A DNA stretch of 64,000 nucleotides from Petrolisthes cinctipes (lineage: Eukaryota > Arthropoda > Malacostraca > Decapoda > Porcellanidae): positions 1,612,001-1,676,000 of the forward strand of contig JAWQEG010000470.1 of NCBI GenBank assembly GCA_033782935.1, in the 5' to 3' direction. How positions within the stretch are numbered: position 1 is the stretch's first letter; each line of letters begins with the position of its first letter. The notes under the pieces were generated by a model that made no database searches, was not told where the DNA came from, and saw only the letters and a program-made list of their open reading frames with translations. This document shows positions 51,875 through 62,870 of this stretch, in pieces. Position numbers and translations under genes: made by a program.

Positions 51875-52150
51875 ATATTTTGGGGTCCCAGAAGCAATCT
51901 GTACATGCCTACACAGTGCTAGAATATTTTCAAAATATAGGCTAAAAACATGCTAAAAATCGACATTTTAGGTGCCAAAAAATCGATATCTCAAATTCAG
52001 TCCCAAAACACCCGAAAATTCGATATTTAGAGGTCCCAGAAGGTATCTGTACATGCCTACTCCGTGTTAGAGTATTTTCAAAATACAGGCCAAAAACATA
52101 CTGAAAATCGATCTTTTAGGTGCCCAAAAGTCGTTATGTGCATGCATCTT

Positions 52151-52153
52151 CTG
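52151..52153. repeat. Target-site duplication CTG, left, copy 1
   Basis: The intact satellite reads CATCTTCTGTACCCG. Left of the insert it reads CATCTTCTG and right of it CTGTACCCG, so CTG is doubled. Because the outermost base pair is G/C, the alternative of an 18-bp TIR with a 1-bp T duplication cannot be excluded by sequence alone. Confidence 0.8.
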
Positions 52154-52170
52154 GGCCGGTACTTATAAAG
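52154..52170 (+). repeat. Terminal inverted repeat, left, copy 1
   Basis: GGCCGGTACTTATAAAG, perfectly complementary to the right end. The next 15 bases together with the last G form GCACTAAGTCTTCGTC (52,170-52,185). This is inverted at 53,399-53,414 near the other end, so the subterminal regions share motifs but in a rearranged order. Confidence 0.9.
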
Positions 52171-52369
52171 CACTAAGTCTTCGTCTTAGCGCTATGATTC
52201 TGTCCTAAGCCTCAAGATGGCGGATAAAAGTCCTAAATCCCTAAGAATTAGTCATAAGTCCTTATGTCTCTTCACAACTCTCGTCTTAGCTTAAACTTGG
52301 TCCGGGGGTATCCTAATGGCTTAAGATTTTGTCATAAGCAACCGAAAGTGTGGGGATCCCGTAGAAATC
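52171..52369. other. Left subterminal region of transposon, copy 1
   Basis: Non-coding. It holds repeated variants of CTTAG/CTAAG/TAAGTC in both orientations (for example CGTCTTAGC twice, CTGTCCTAAGCC, GTCATAAGTCC and GTCATAAGC). Clustered subterminal motifs are typical of transposase-binding regions of DNA transposons; binding here is inference. Confidence 0.6.
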
Positions 52370-52633
52370 ATGAAATTAGTTTCCGCCACTCCCCGCCAAG
52401 GCATAAACAAAGCAGTACACCGAGTGACCGAGTACAGAAGTAATCAAATTATAAATAGAAATGGGCGAAGAATATTAGAGTGGATGGAAAAGTACAATTT
52501 GATAATGTTAAATGACTATTTAGATTGCATAGGAGAGGTAACATGGCAGAAAAATGAGCAACAGAGTGTATTTGACTTTGCACTTGTTACACCTAACTTT
52601 TATGATAAACACGGTGTATCGCGACGTATATAA
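52370..52633 (+). pseudogene. Fragment of LINE-type endonuclease (EEP) domain, copy 1
   Basis: An 87-residue open frame ends in TAA. Residues about 29-81 resemble the C-terminal part of the endonuclease/exonuclease/phosphatase domain of non-LTR retrotransposons: NGRRILEWMEKYNLIMLND, then GEVTW, then QSVFDFALVTPNFYDK. These correspond to the family patterns N-x-G-x-x-L, TW and S-[IV]-[DE]-[YF]-x-[LI]. The upstream catalytic part (GDFN-type motif) and the downstream SDH motif are absent, as is reverse transcriptase. The first 28 residues are not recognisable. It is therefore a dead remnant captured by, or inserted into, the DNA transposon before its present spread. The GEVTW style recalls invertebrate elements, but I cannot assign a clade. 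The frame is open upstream to a TAA about 48 bases before this ATG, so the start is arbitrary. Confidence 0.65.
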
Positions 52634-52771
52634 GGAGATATAAAATATAATTTTGAGTATATTTTGTTCTATAAAGTATGCTGTGTGTGATCTCAGTAAA
52701 GTACAATGAATACTGATAAAAGCTAATTTAACTTGTGTTATCAAATGGCGGTGAGCGTCGGGGGGAGTGGT
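52634..52771. other. AT-rich interior of transposon, no feature seen
   Basis: Non-coding stretch between the endonuclease remnant and the fold-back repeat. It has one short G-rich patch (GTCGGGGGGAGTGG). A minus-strand open frame across it has no recognisable domain and is read as chance. Confidence 0.5.
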
Positions 52772-53164
52772 AGCCTAATATGGTTTTCGGACCAAAGAAG
52801 CCTTATTTATTTCATCTTAATAAGTTTTTTCATGATTGCAATATTTATGTGATGTTCTATAACGTGCATTGAATCATATTTTCAATGCAGAGGGATAATA
52901 CCAGGCTTCTATAAATAATATTCGACGAAATATGATTAATATCTTTTGGAGGTTAGGTAAACTCCCGACATAATGCTAGCTGCAAATCTTAGCATTTCCC
53001 TACATTTCACGGATTTTCTTCTTATACAGGCCTGGTATTACCCCTCTGCATTGAAAATATGATTCAATGTACATTATATAACATCACATAAATATTGCAA
53101 TCATGATAAAACTTATTAAGATGAAATAAATAAGGCCTCTTTGGTCCGAAAACTATATTAGGCT
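52772..53164. repeat. Nested fold-back repeat (long inverted repeat), copy 1
   Basis: Left arm 52,772-52,906 (AGCCTAATATGGTTTTCGGA to CAGAGGGATAATACCAGGC) pairs with right arm 53,030-53,164 (GCCTGGTATTACCCCTCTGC to CTATATTAGGCT). The arms are 135 bp with only scattered mismatches, and weaker pairing continues to about 147 bp. The loop is 123 bp or less and non-coding. The structure looks like a MITE of fold-back type nested in the larger element. No clear target duplication flanks it, so it may instead be an original part of the transposon. Confidence 0.85.
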
Positions 53165-53477
53165 TCGGTATGTCTTTGTCCGTAAATTTTAGTTACACAC
53201 AATTTTTTTGCATTATTCTATGCATTGCATATCAAAAAAGTATAATAATATGCGCTTCATTATTTAAAAATTTATTTTCACTATTTTCCTTTCTTTATTT
53301 CCTCAAATTATAACAATATTACAAAAAAAATCTTGCTACATTTAGCAGGTAACTGTTTCATCCGTCTATGATTTTCACCCAGCTAAGTCTCGCATTAGGA
53401 CGAAGACTTAGTGCTTAGGACAGGAAAGTTATGTCTTCATCTTAACTATGACGAAGTTTAGGATAAAATCTTAAATT
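53165..53477. other. Right AT-rich and subterminal region of transposon, copy 1
   Basis: Starts with A/T runs (a T7 run, an A8 run) and ends with subterminal motifs GACGAAGACTTAGTGC (53,399-53,414), CTTAGGACAGG and GACGAAGTTTAGG. These are inverted relatives of the left subterminal motifs. No coding potential is seen. Confidence 0.6.
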
Positions 53478-53494
53478 CTTTATAAGTACCGGCC
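53478..53494 (-). repeat. Terminal inverted repeat, right, copy 1
   Basis: CTTTATAAGTACCGGCC, the exact inverse of the left end. Confidence 0.9.
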
Positions 53495-53497
53495 CTG
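53495..53497. repeat. Target-site duplication CTG, right, copy 1
   Basis: Right-hand CTG that matches 52,151-52,153. Satellite continues with TACCCGTTTATATCTC without loss. Confidence 0.8.
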
Positions 53498-56182
53498 TAC
53501 CCGTTTATATCTCAAATTCTGGCCCTAAACACCCGAAAATTCAATATTTTGGGGTCCCAGAAGCGATCTGTACATGCCTACTCCGTGTTAGAGTATTTTC
53601 AAAATTCAGGCCCAAAACATGCTGAAAAACGATATTTTTGGTGCCCAAAGTCAATATGTGCATGTATCTTCTGTACCCGTTTATATCTCAAATTCAGGCT
53701 CAAAACACTCGAAAATTCATTATTTTGGGGTCCCAGAAGCAATCTGTACAGTGCTAGAATATTTTCAAAATATAGGCTAAAAACATGCTAAAAATCGATC
53801 TTTTAGGTGCCAAAAAGTCGATATCTCAAATTCAGTCCCAAAACACCCGAAAATTCGATATTTAAGGGTCTCAGAAGCGATCTGTACATGCCTACTCCGT
53901 GTTAGAGTATTTTCAAAATACATGCTCAAAACATACTGAAAATCGATCATTTAGGTGCACAAAAGTCGATATGTGCATGCATCTTCTGTACCCGTTTATA
54001 TCTCAAATTCAGGCTCAAAACACCCGAAAATTCAATATTTTGGGGTCCCAGAAGCAATCTGTACATGCCTACTCAGTGTTAGAGTATTTTCAAAATACAG
54101 GCCCAAAACATGCTGAAAATCGATATTTTAGATGCCCAAAGTCAATATGTGCATGTATCTTCTGTACCCGTTTATATCTCAAATTCAGGCTCAAAACACC
54201 CGAAAATTCAATATTTTGGGGTCCCAGAAGCAATCTGTACATGCCTACACAATGCTAGAATATTTTCAAAATATAGGCTAAAAACATGCTAAAAATCGAC
54301 ATTTTAGGTGCCAAAAAATCGATATCTCAAATTCAGTCCCAAAACATCCGAAAATTCGATATTTAGAGGTCCCAGAAGGTATCTGTACATACCTACTCCG
54401 TGTTAGAGTATTTTCAAAATACAGGCCAAAAACATACTGAAAATCGATCTTTTAGGTGCCCAAAAGTCGATATGTGCATGCATCTTCTGTACCCGTTTAT
54501 ATCTCAAATTCTGGCTCAAAACACCCGAAAATTCAATATTTTGGGGTCCCAGAAGCGATCTGTACATGCCTACTCCGTGTTAAAGTATTTTCAAAATTCA
54601 GGCCCAAAACATGCTGAAAATCGATATTTTTGGTGCCCAAAGTCAATATATGCATGTATCTTCTGTACCCGTTTATATCTCAAATTCAGGCTCAAAACAC
54701 CCGAAAATTCAATATTTTGGGGTCCCAGAAGCAATCTGTACATGCCTACTCAGTGCTAGAATATTTTCAAAATATAGGCTAAAAACATGTTAAAAATCGA
54801 TCTTTTAGGTGCCCAAAAGTCGATATCTCAAATTCAGTCCCAAAACACCCGAAAATTCGATATTTAGGGGTACCAGAAGTGATCTGTACATGCCTACTCC
54901 GTGTTAGAGTATTTTCAAAATTCAGGCCCAAAACATGCTGAAAATCGATATTTTTGGTGCCCAAAGTAAATATGTGCATGTATCTTCTGTACCCGTTTAT
55001 ATCTCAAATTCAGGCTCAAAACACCCGAAAATTCAATATTTTGGGGTCCCAGAAGCAATCTGTACATGCCTACTCAGTGCTAGAATATTTTCAAAATATA
55101 GGCTAAAAACATTCTAAAAATCGATCTTTTAGGTGCCAAAAAGTCGATATCTCAAATTCAGTCCCAAAACACCCGAAAATTCGATATTTAGAGGTCCCAG
55201 AAGGTATCTGTACATGCCTACTCCGTGTTAGAGTATTTTCAAAATACAGGCCAAAAACATACTGAAAATCGATCTTTTAGGTCCCCAAAAGTCGATATGT
55301 GCATGCATCTTCTGTACCCGTTTATATCTCAAATTCTGGCCCTAAACACCCGAAAATTCGATATTTTGGGGTCCCAGAAGCGATCTGTACATGCCTACTC
55401 CGTGTTAGAGTATTTTCAAAATTCAGGCACAAAACATGCTGAAAATCGATATTTTTGGTGCCCAAAGTCAATATGTGCATGTATCTTCTGTACCCGTTTA
55501 TATCTCAAATTCAGGCTCAAAACACCCGAAAATTCAATATTTTGGGGTCCCAGAAGCAATCTGTACAGTGCTAGAATATTTTCAAAATATAGGCTAAAAA
55601 CATGCTAAAAATCGATCTTTTAGGTGCCAAAAAGTCGATATCTCAAATTCAGTCCCAAAACACCCGAAAATTCGATATTTAAGGGTCTCAGAAGCGATCT
55701 GTACATGCCTACTCCGTGTTAGAGTATTTTCAAAATACATGCTCAAAACATACTGATAATCGATCATTTAGGTGCACAAAAGTCGATATGTGCATGCATC
55801 TTCAGTACCCGTTTATATCTCAAATTCAGGCTCAAAACACCCGAAAATTCAATATTTTGGGGTCCCAGAAGCAATCTGTACATGCCTACTCAGTGTTAGA
55901 GTATTTTCAAAATACAGGCCGAAAACATGCTGAAAATCGATATTTTAGATGCCCAAAGTCAATATGTGCATGTATCTTCTGTACCCGTTTATATCTCAAA
56001 TTCAGGCTCAAAACACCCGAAAATTCAATATTTTGGGGTCACAGAAGCAATCTGTACATGCCTACACAATGCTAGAATATTTTCAAAATATAGGCTAAAA
56101 ACATGCTAAAAATCGACATTTTAGGTGCCAAAAAATCGATATCTCAAATTCAGTCCCAAAACACCCGAAAATTCGATATTTC
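53495..56182 (+). repeat. Forward satellite from transposon to second inverted block
   Basis: Spans the 10,099-bp unit junction at 54,880/54,881. The part before the junction is a diverged relative of 48,142-49,524 (offset 5,356), including CATACCTACTCC and GGGGTACCAGAAGTG. The part after it repeats 44,782-46,083. Confidence 0.88.
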
Positions 56183-57875
56183 AAAATGTCGATTTTCAGC
56201 ATGTTTTGGGCCTGAATTTTGAAAATACTTTAACACGGAGTAGGCATGTACAGATCGCTTCTAGGACCCAAAAATATTGAATTTGCGGGTGTTTTGAGCC
56301 AGAATTTGAGATATAAACGGGTACAGAAGATGCATGCACATATCGACTTTTGGGCACCTAAAAGATCGATTTTCAGTATGTTTTTGGCGTGTATTTTGAA
56401 AATACTCTAACACGGAGTAGGTATGTACAGATACCTTCTGGGAGCTCTAAATATCGAATTTTCGGGTGTTTTGGGACTGAATTTGAGATATCGATTTTTT
56501 GGCACACTAAAATGTCGATTTTTAGCATGTTTTTAGCCTATATTTTGAAAATATTCTAGCACTGTGTAGGCATGTACAGATTGCTTCTGGGACCCCAAAA
56601 TATTGAATTTTCGGGTGTTTTGAGCCTGAATTTGAGATATAAACGGGTACAGAAGATACATGCACATATTGACTTTGGGCATCTAAAATATCGATTTTCA
56701 GCATGTTTTGGGCCTGTATTTTGAAAATACTCTAACACTGAGTAGGCATGTACAGATTGCTTCTGGGACCCCAAAATATTGAATTTTCGGTTGTTTTGAG
56801 CCTGAATTTGAGATATAAACGGGTACTGATGATGCATGCACATATCGACTTTTGTGCACCTAAAAGATCGATTTTCAGTATGTTTTGAGCATGTATTTTG
56901 AAAATACTCTAACACGGAGTAGGCATGTACAGATCGCTTCTGGGACCCCTAAATATCGAATTTTCAGGTGTTTTGGGACTGAATTTGAGATATCGACTTT
57001 TTGGCACCTAAAAAATCGATTTTTAGCATGTTTTTAGCCTATATTTTGAAAATATTCTAGCACTGTACAGATTGCTTCTTGGACCCCAAAATATTGAATT
57101 TTCGGGTGTTTTGAGCCTGAATTCGAGATATAAACGGGTACAGAAGATACATGTACATATTGACTTTTGGCACCAAAAATATCGATTTTCAGCATGTTTT
57201 GGGCCTGAATTTTGAAAATACTCTAACACGGAGTAGGCATGTACAGATCGCTTCTAGGACCCCAAAATATCGAATTTTCGAGTGTTTAGGGCCAGAATTT
57301 GATATATAAACGGGTACTGAAGATGCATGCACATATCGACTTTTGTGCACCTAAAAGATCAATTTTCAGTATGTTTTGAGCATGTATTTTGAAAATACTC
57401 TAACACGGAGTAGGCATGTACAGATCGCTTCTGGGACCCATAAATATCGAATTTTTGGGTGTTTTGGGACTGAATTTGAGATATCGACTTTTTGGCACCT
57501 AAAAGATCGATTTTTAGCATGTTTTTAGCCTATATTTTGAAAATATTCTAGCACTGTACAGATTGCTTCTGGGACCCCAAAATATTGAATTTTATGATGT
57601 TTTGAGCCTGAATTTGATATATAAACGGGTACAGAAGATACATGCACATATTGACTTTGGGCACCAAAAATATCGTTTTTCAGCATGTTTTGGGCCTGAA
57701 TTTTGAAAATACTCTAACACGGAGTAGGCATGTACAGATCGCTTCTGGGACCCCAAAATATCGAATTTTCGGGTGTTTAGGGCCAGAATTTGAGATATAA
57801 ACGGGTACAGAAGATGCATGCACATATCGACTTTTGGGCACCTAAAAGATCGATTTTCAGTATGTTTTTGTCCTG
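56183..57875 (-). repeat. Inverted satellite block, copy 2
   Basis: Same as 46,084-47,776 at +10,099 bp, with the same palindromic junctions (spacers 56,123-56,182 and 57,848-57,875) and the same private variants. It arose by duplication of the unit, not by a second inversion. Confidence 0.93.
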
Positions 57876-60800
57876 TTTTAGGTGCACAAAAGTCGATATG
57901 TGCATGTATCTTCTGTACCCGTTTATATTTCAAATTCAGGCTCAAAACACCCGAAAATTCAATATTTTGGGGTCCCAGAAGCAATCTGTACATGCCTACA
58001 CAGTGCTAGAATATTTTCAAAATATAGGCTAAAAACATGCTAAAAATCGATCTTTTAGGTGCCAAAAAGTCGATATCTCAAATTCAGTCCCAAAACACCC
58101 GAAAATTCGATATTTAGGGGTCCCAGAAGCGATCTGTACATGCCTACTCCGTGTTAGAGTATTTTCAAAATACATGCTCAAAACATACTGAAAATCGATC
58201 TTTTAGGTGCACAAAAGTCGATATGTGCATGCATCTTCAGTACCCGTTTATATATCAAATTCTGGCCCTAAACACCCGAAAATTCGATATTTTGGGGTCC
58301 TAGAAGCGATCTGTACATGCCTACTCCGTGTTAGAGTATTTTCAAAATTCAGGCCCAAAACATGCTGAAAAACGATATTTTTGGTGCCCAAAGTCAATAT
58401 GTGCATGTATCTTCTGTACCCGTTTATATCTCAAATTCAGGCTCAAAACACCCGAAAATTCAATATTTTGGGGTCCCAGAAGCAATCTGTACAGTGCTAG
58501 AATATTTTCAAAATATAGGCTAAAAACATGCTAAAAATCGATCTTTTAGGTGCCAAAAAGTCGATATCTCAAATTCAGTCCCAAAACACCCGAAAATTCG
58601 ATATTTAAGGGTCTCAGAAGCGATCTGTACATGCCTACTCCGTGTTAGAGTATTTTCAAAATACATGCTCAAAACATACTGATAATCGATCATTTAGGTG
58701 CACAAAAGTCGATATGTGCATGCATCTTCAGTACCCGTTTATATCTCAAATTCAGGCTCAAAACACCCGAAAATTCAATATTTTGGGGTCCCAGAAGCAA
58801 TCTGTACATGCCTACACAGTGTTAGAGTATTTTCAAAATACAGGCCGAAAACATGCTGAAAATCGATATTTTAGATGCCCAAAGTCAATATGTGCATGTA
58901 TCTTCTGTACCCGTTTATATCTCAAATTCAGGCTCAAAACACCCGAAAATTCAATATTTTGGGGTCCAAGAAGCAATCTGTACATGCCTACACAATGCTA
59001 GAATATTTTCAAAATATAGGCTAAAAACATGCTAAAAATCGACATTTTAGGTGCCAAAAAATCGATATCTCAAATTCAGTCCCAAAACACCCGAAAATTC
59101 GATATTTAGAGGTCCCAGAAGGTATCTGTACATACCTACTCCGTGTTAGAGTATTTTCAAAATACAGGCCAAAAACATACTGAAAATCGATCTTTTAGGT
59201 GCCCAAAAGTCGATATGTGCATGCATCTTCTGTACCCGTTTATATCTCAAATTCTGGCTCAAAACACCCGCAAATTCAATATTTTTGGGTCCCAGAAGCG
59301 ATCTGTACATGCCTACTCCGTGTTAAAGTATTTTCAAAATTCAGGCCCAAAACATGCTGAAAATCGATATTTTTGGTGCCCAAAGTCAATATATACATGT
59401 ATCTTCTGTACCCGTTTATATCTCAAATTCAGGCTCAAAACACCCGAAAATTCAATATTTTGGGGTCCCAGAAGCAATCTGTACATGCCTACTCAGTGCT
59501 AGAATATTTTCAAAATATAGGCTAAAAACATGCTAAAAATCGATCTTTTAGGTGCCAAAAAGTCGATATCTCAAATTCAGTCCCAAAACACCCGAAAATT
59601 CGATATTTAGGGGTACCAGAAGTGATCTGTACATGCCTACTCCGTGTTAGAGTATTTTCAAAATACAGGCCCAAAACATGCTGAAAATCGATATTTTAGA
59701 TGCCCAAAGTCAATATGTGCATGAATCTTCTGTACCCGTTTATATTTCAAATTCAGGCTCAAAACACCCGAAAATTCAATATTTTGGGGGCCCAGAAGCA
59801 ATCTGTACATGCCTACACAGTGCTAGAATATTTTCAAAATATAGGCTAAAAACATGCTAAAAATCGATCTTTTAGGTGCACAAAAGTCGATATGTGCATG
59901 CATCTTCAGTACCCGTTTATATATCAAATTCTGGCCCTAAACACCCGAAAATTCGATATTTTGGGGTCCTAGAAGCGATCTGTACATGCCTACTCCGTGT
60001 TAGAGTATTTTCAAAATTCAGGCCCAAAACATGCTGAAAATCGATATTTTTGGTGCCCAAAGTCAATATGTGCATGTATCTTCTGTACCCGTTTATATCT
60101 CGAATTCAGGCTCAAAACACCCGAAAATTCAATATTTTGGGGTCCCAGAAGCAATCTGTACAGTGCTAGAATATTTTCAAAATATAGGCTAAAAACATGC
60201 TAAAAATCGATCTTTTAGGTGCCAAAAAGTCGATATCTCAAATTCAGTCCCAAAACACCCGAAAATTCGATATTTAGGGGTCCCAGAAGCGATCTGTACA
60301 TGCCTACTTCGTGTTAGAGTATTTTCAAAATACATTCTCAAAACATACTGAAAATCGATCTTTTAGGTGCACAAAAGTCAATATGGGCATGCATCTTCAG
60401 TACCCGTTTATATCTCAAATTCAGGCTCAAAACACCCGAAAATTCAATATTTTGGGGTCCCAGAAGCAATCTGTACATGCCTACTCAGTGTTAGAGTATT
60501 TTCAAAATACAGGCCCAAAACATGCTGAAAATCGATATTTTAGATGCCCAAAGTCAATATGTGCATGTATCTTCTGTACCCGTTTATATTTCAAATTCAG
60601 GCTCAAAATACCCGAAAATTCAATATTTTGGGGTCCCAGAAGCAATCTGTACATGCCTACACAGTGCTAGAATATTTTCAAAATATAGGCTAAAAACATG
60701 CTAAAAATCGATCTTTTAGGTGCCAAAAAGTCGATATCTCAAATTCAGTCCCAAAACACCCGAAAATTCGATATTTAGGGGTCCCAGAAGCGATCTGTAC

Positions 60801-62252
60801 ATGCCTACTCCGTGTTAGAGTATTTTCAAAATACATGCTCAAAACATACTGAAAATCGATCTTTTAGGTGCACAAAAGTCGATATGTGCATGCATCTTCA
60901 GTACCCGTTTATATATCAAATTCTGGCCCTAAACACCCGAAAATTCGATATTTTGGGGTCCTAGAAGCGATCTGTACATGCCTACTCCGTGTTAGAGTAT
61001 TTTCAAAATTCAGGCCCAAAACATGCTGAAAATCGATATTTTTGGTGCCCAAAGTCAATATGTGCATGTATCTTCTGTACCCGTTTATATCTCGAATTCA
61101 GGCTCAAAACACCCGAAAATTCAATATTTTGGGGTCCCAGAAGCAATCTGTACAGTGCTAGAATATTTTCAAAATATAGGCTAAAAACATGCTAAAAATC
61201 GATCTTTTAGGTGCCAAAAAGTCGATATCTCAAATTCAGTCCCAAAACACCCGAAAATTCGATATTTAGGGGTCCCAGAAGCGATCTGTACATGCCTACT
61301 CCGTGTTAGAGTATTTTCAAAATACATGCTCAAAACATACTGAAAATCGATCTTTTAGGTGCACAAAAGTCAATATGTGCATGCATCTTCAGTACCCGTT
61401 TATATCTCAAATTCAGGCTCAAAACACCCGAAAATTCAATATTTTGGGGTCCCAGAAGCAATCTGTACATGCCTACACAGTGCTAGAATATTTTCAAAAT
61501 ATAGGCTAAAAACATGCTAAAAATCGACATTTTAGGTGCCAAAAAATCGATATCACAAATTCAGTCCCAAAACACCCGAAAATTCGATATTTAGGGGTCC
61601 CAGAAGCAATCTGTACATGCCTACTCCGTGTTAGAGTATTTTCAAAATACATGCTCAAAACATACTGAAAATCGATCTTTTAGGTGCACAAAAGTCGATA
61701 TGTGAATGCATCTTCAGTACCCGTTTATATCTCAAATTCTGGCCCTAAACACCCGAAAATTCGATATTTTTGGATCCCAGAAGCGATCTGTACATGCCTA
61801 CTTCGTGTTAGAGTATTTTCAAAATTCAGCCCCAAAACATGCTGAAAATCGATATTTTTGGTGCCCAAAGTCTATATGTGCATGTATCTTCTGTACCCGT
61901 TTATATCTCAAATTCAGGCTCAAAACACCCGAAAACTCAATAATTTGGGGTCCCAGTAGCAATCAAAAATTCGATATTTTGGGGTCCCAGAAGCAATCTG
62001 TACATGCCTACACAGTGCTAGAATATTTTCAAAATATAGGCTAAAAACATGCTAAAAATCGACATTTTAGGTGCCAAAAAATCGATATCTCAAATTCAGT
62101 CCCAAAACACCCGAAAATTCGATATTTAGAGGTCCCAGAAGGTATCTGTACATGCCTACTCCGTGTTAGAGTATTTTCAAAATACAGGCCAAAAACATAC
62201 TGAAAATCGATCTTTTAGGTGCCCAAAAGTCGTTATGTGCATGCATCTTCTG
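57876..62252 (+). repeat. Forward satellite between inversion and transposon, copy 2
   Basis: Repeat of 47,777-52,153 at +10,099 bp, including the 992-bp step and the mini-monomer at 61,940. No independent feature is seen. Confidence 0.9.
61940..61973 (+). repeat. 34-bp truncated mini-monomer, copy in second 10.1-kb unit
   Basis: Exact repeat of the 51,841 mini-monomer at +10,099 bp, including CCCAGTAGC. Confidence 0.85.
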
Positions 62253-62468
62253 GGCCGGTACTTATAAAGCACTAAGTCTTCGTCTTAGCGCTATGATTCT
62301 GTCCTAAGCCTCAAGATGGCGGATAAAAGTCCTAAATCCCTAAGAATTAGTCATAAGTCCTTATGTCTCTTCACAACTCTCGTCTTAGCTTAAACTTGGT
62401 CCGGGGGTATCCTAATGGCTTAAGATTTTGTCATAAGCAACCGAAAGTGTGGGGATCCCGTAGAAATC

Positions 62469-62732
62469 ATGAAATTAGTTTCCGCCACTCCCCGCCAAGG
62501 CATAAACAAAGCAGTACACCGAGTGACCGAGTACAGAAGTAATCAAATTATAAATAGAAATGGGCGAAGAATATTAGAGTGGATGGAAAAGTACAATTTG
62601 ATAATGTTAAATGACTATTTAGATTGCATAGGAGAGGTAACATGGCAGAAAAATGAGCAACAGAGTGTATTTGACTTTGCACTTGTTACACCTAACTTTT
62701 ATGATAAACACGGTGTATCGCGACGTATATAA
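62469..62732 (+). pseudogene. Fragment of LINE-type endonuclease (EEP) domain, copy 2
   Basis: Same 87-residue remnant as at 52,370, with no difference in translation. The absence of any new mutation in a non-functional frame supports a very recent duplication of the whole unit. Confidence 0.65.
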
Positions 62733-62870
62733 GGAGATATAAAATATAATTTTGAGTATATTTTGTTCTATAAAGTATGCTGTGTGTGATCTCAGTAAAG
62801 TACAATGAATACTGATAAAAGCTAATTTAACTTGTGTTATCAAATGGCGGTGAGCGTCGGGGGGAGTGGT

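Larger units (their letters stand above)
47777..52153 (+). repeat. Forward satellite between inversion and transposon, copy 1
   Basis: Returns to plus orientation with trimers and dimers of the usual classes. About 49,765-51,400 is a diverged relative of 42,475-44,110 (offset 7,290), containing a 992-bp repeat step (49,898 with 50,890; 50,212 with 51,204). About 48,142-49,524 is related to 53,498-54,880 across the transposon (offset 5,356). An uninterrupted counterpart of the transposon target is seen at 49,121-49,145. Confidence 0.85.
52154..53494 (+). mobile_element. Non-autonomous DNA transposon with 17-bp TIRs, copy 1 (1,341 bp)
   Basis: The satellite is interrupted inside CATCTTCTGTACCCG and resumes exactly after 1,341 bp of unrelated DNA. 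The ends are perfect inverted repeats GGCCGGTACTTATAAAG / CTTTATAAGTACCGGCC, and CTG is present on both sides, fitting a 3-bp target duplication. There is no transposase frame. Inside, in order, lie a subterminal region rich in TAAGTC/CTTAGG motifs, a LINE-endonuclease fragment, an AT-rich stretch, a large fold-back repeat, AT-rich DNA, and a second subterminal region. The 3-bp duplication and GG-starting TIR suggest the PIF/Harbinger-related group, but without a transposase this stays an inference. The strand is arbitrary. Confidence 0.9.
44782..54880 (+). repeat. 10,099-bp duplicated unit, copy 1 (complete)
   Basis: Every landmark from 44,782 recurs 10,099 bp downstream: inverted block, mini-monomer, transposon and satellite variants. 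Wherever I compared the two, they were identical. Immediately to the left the match fails at 44,781 (C versus T at 54,880) and a few bases further out. The breakpoint therefore lies inside a monomer at GATCTGTACATGCC. The unit contains an inversion and a transposon at the same internal positions in both copies, so it was duplicated after both events. Confidence 0.92.

Noticed and set aside
1..52150. CRISPR-like array of regularly spaced repeats
   Set aside because: The whole period is repeated with no unique spacers, the unit is nucleosome-sized, and no cas genes are present.
52520..52744. Minus-strand open frame of 74 codons in the transposon
   Set aside because: It overlaps the endonuclease remnant on the other strand and AT-rich DNA, has no recognisable motif, and is repeated only because the element is duplicated.
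56183..57875. Second inverted block as an independent inversion
   Set aside because: It lies at exactly +10,099 from the first with identical junctions and private variants, so it was duplicated with the unit.
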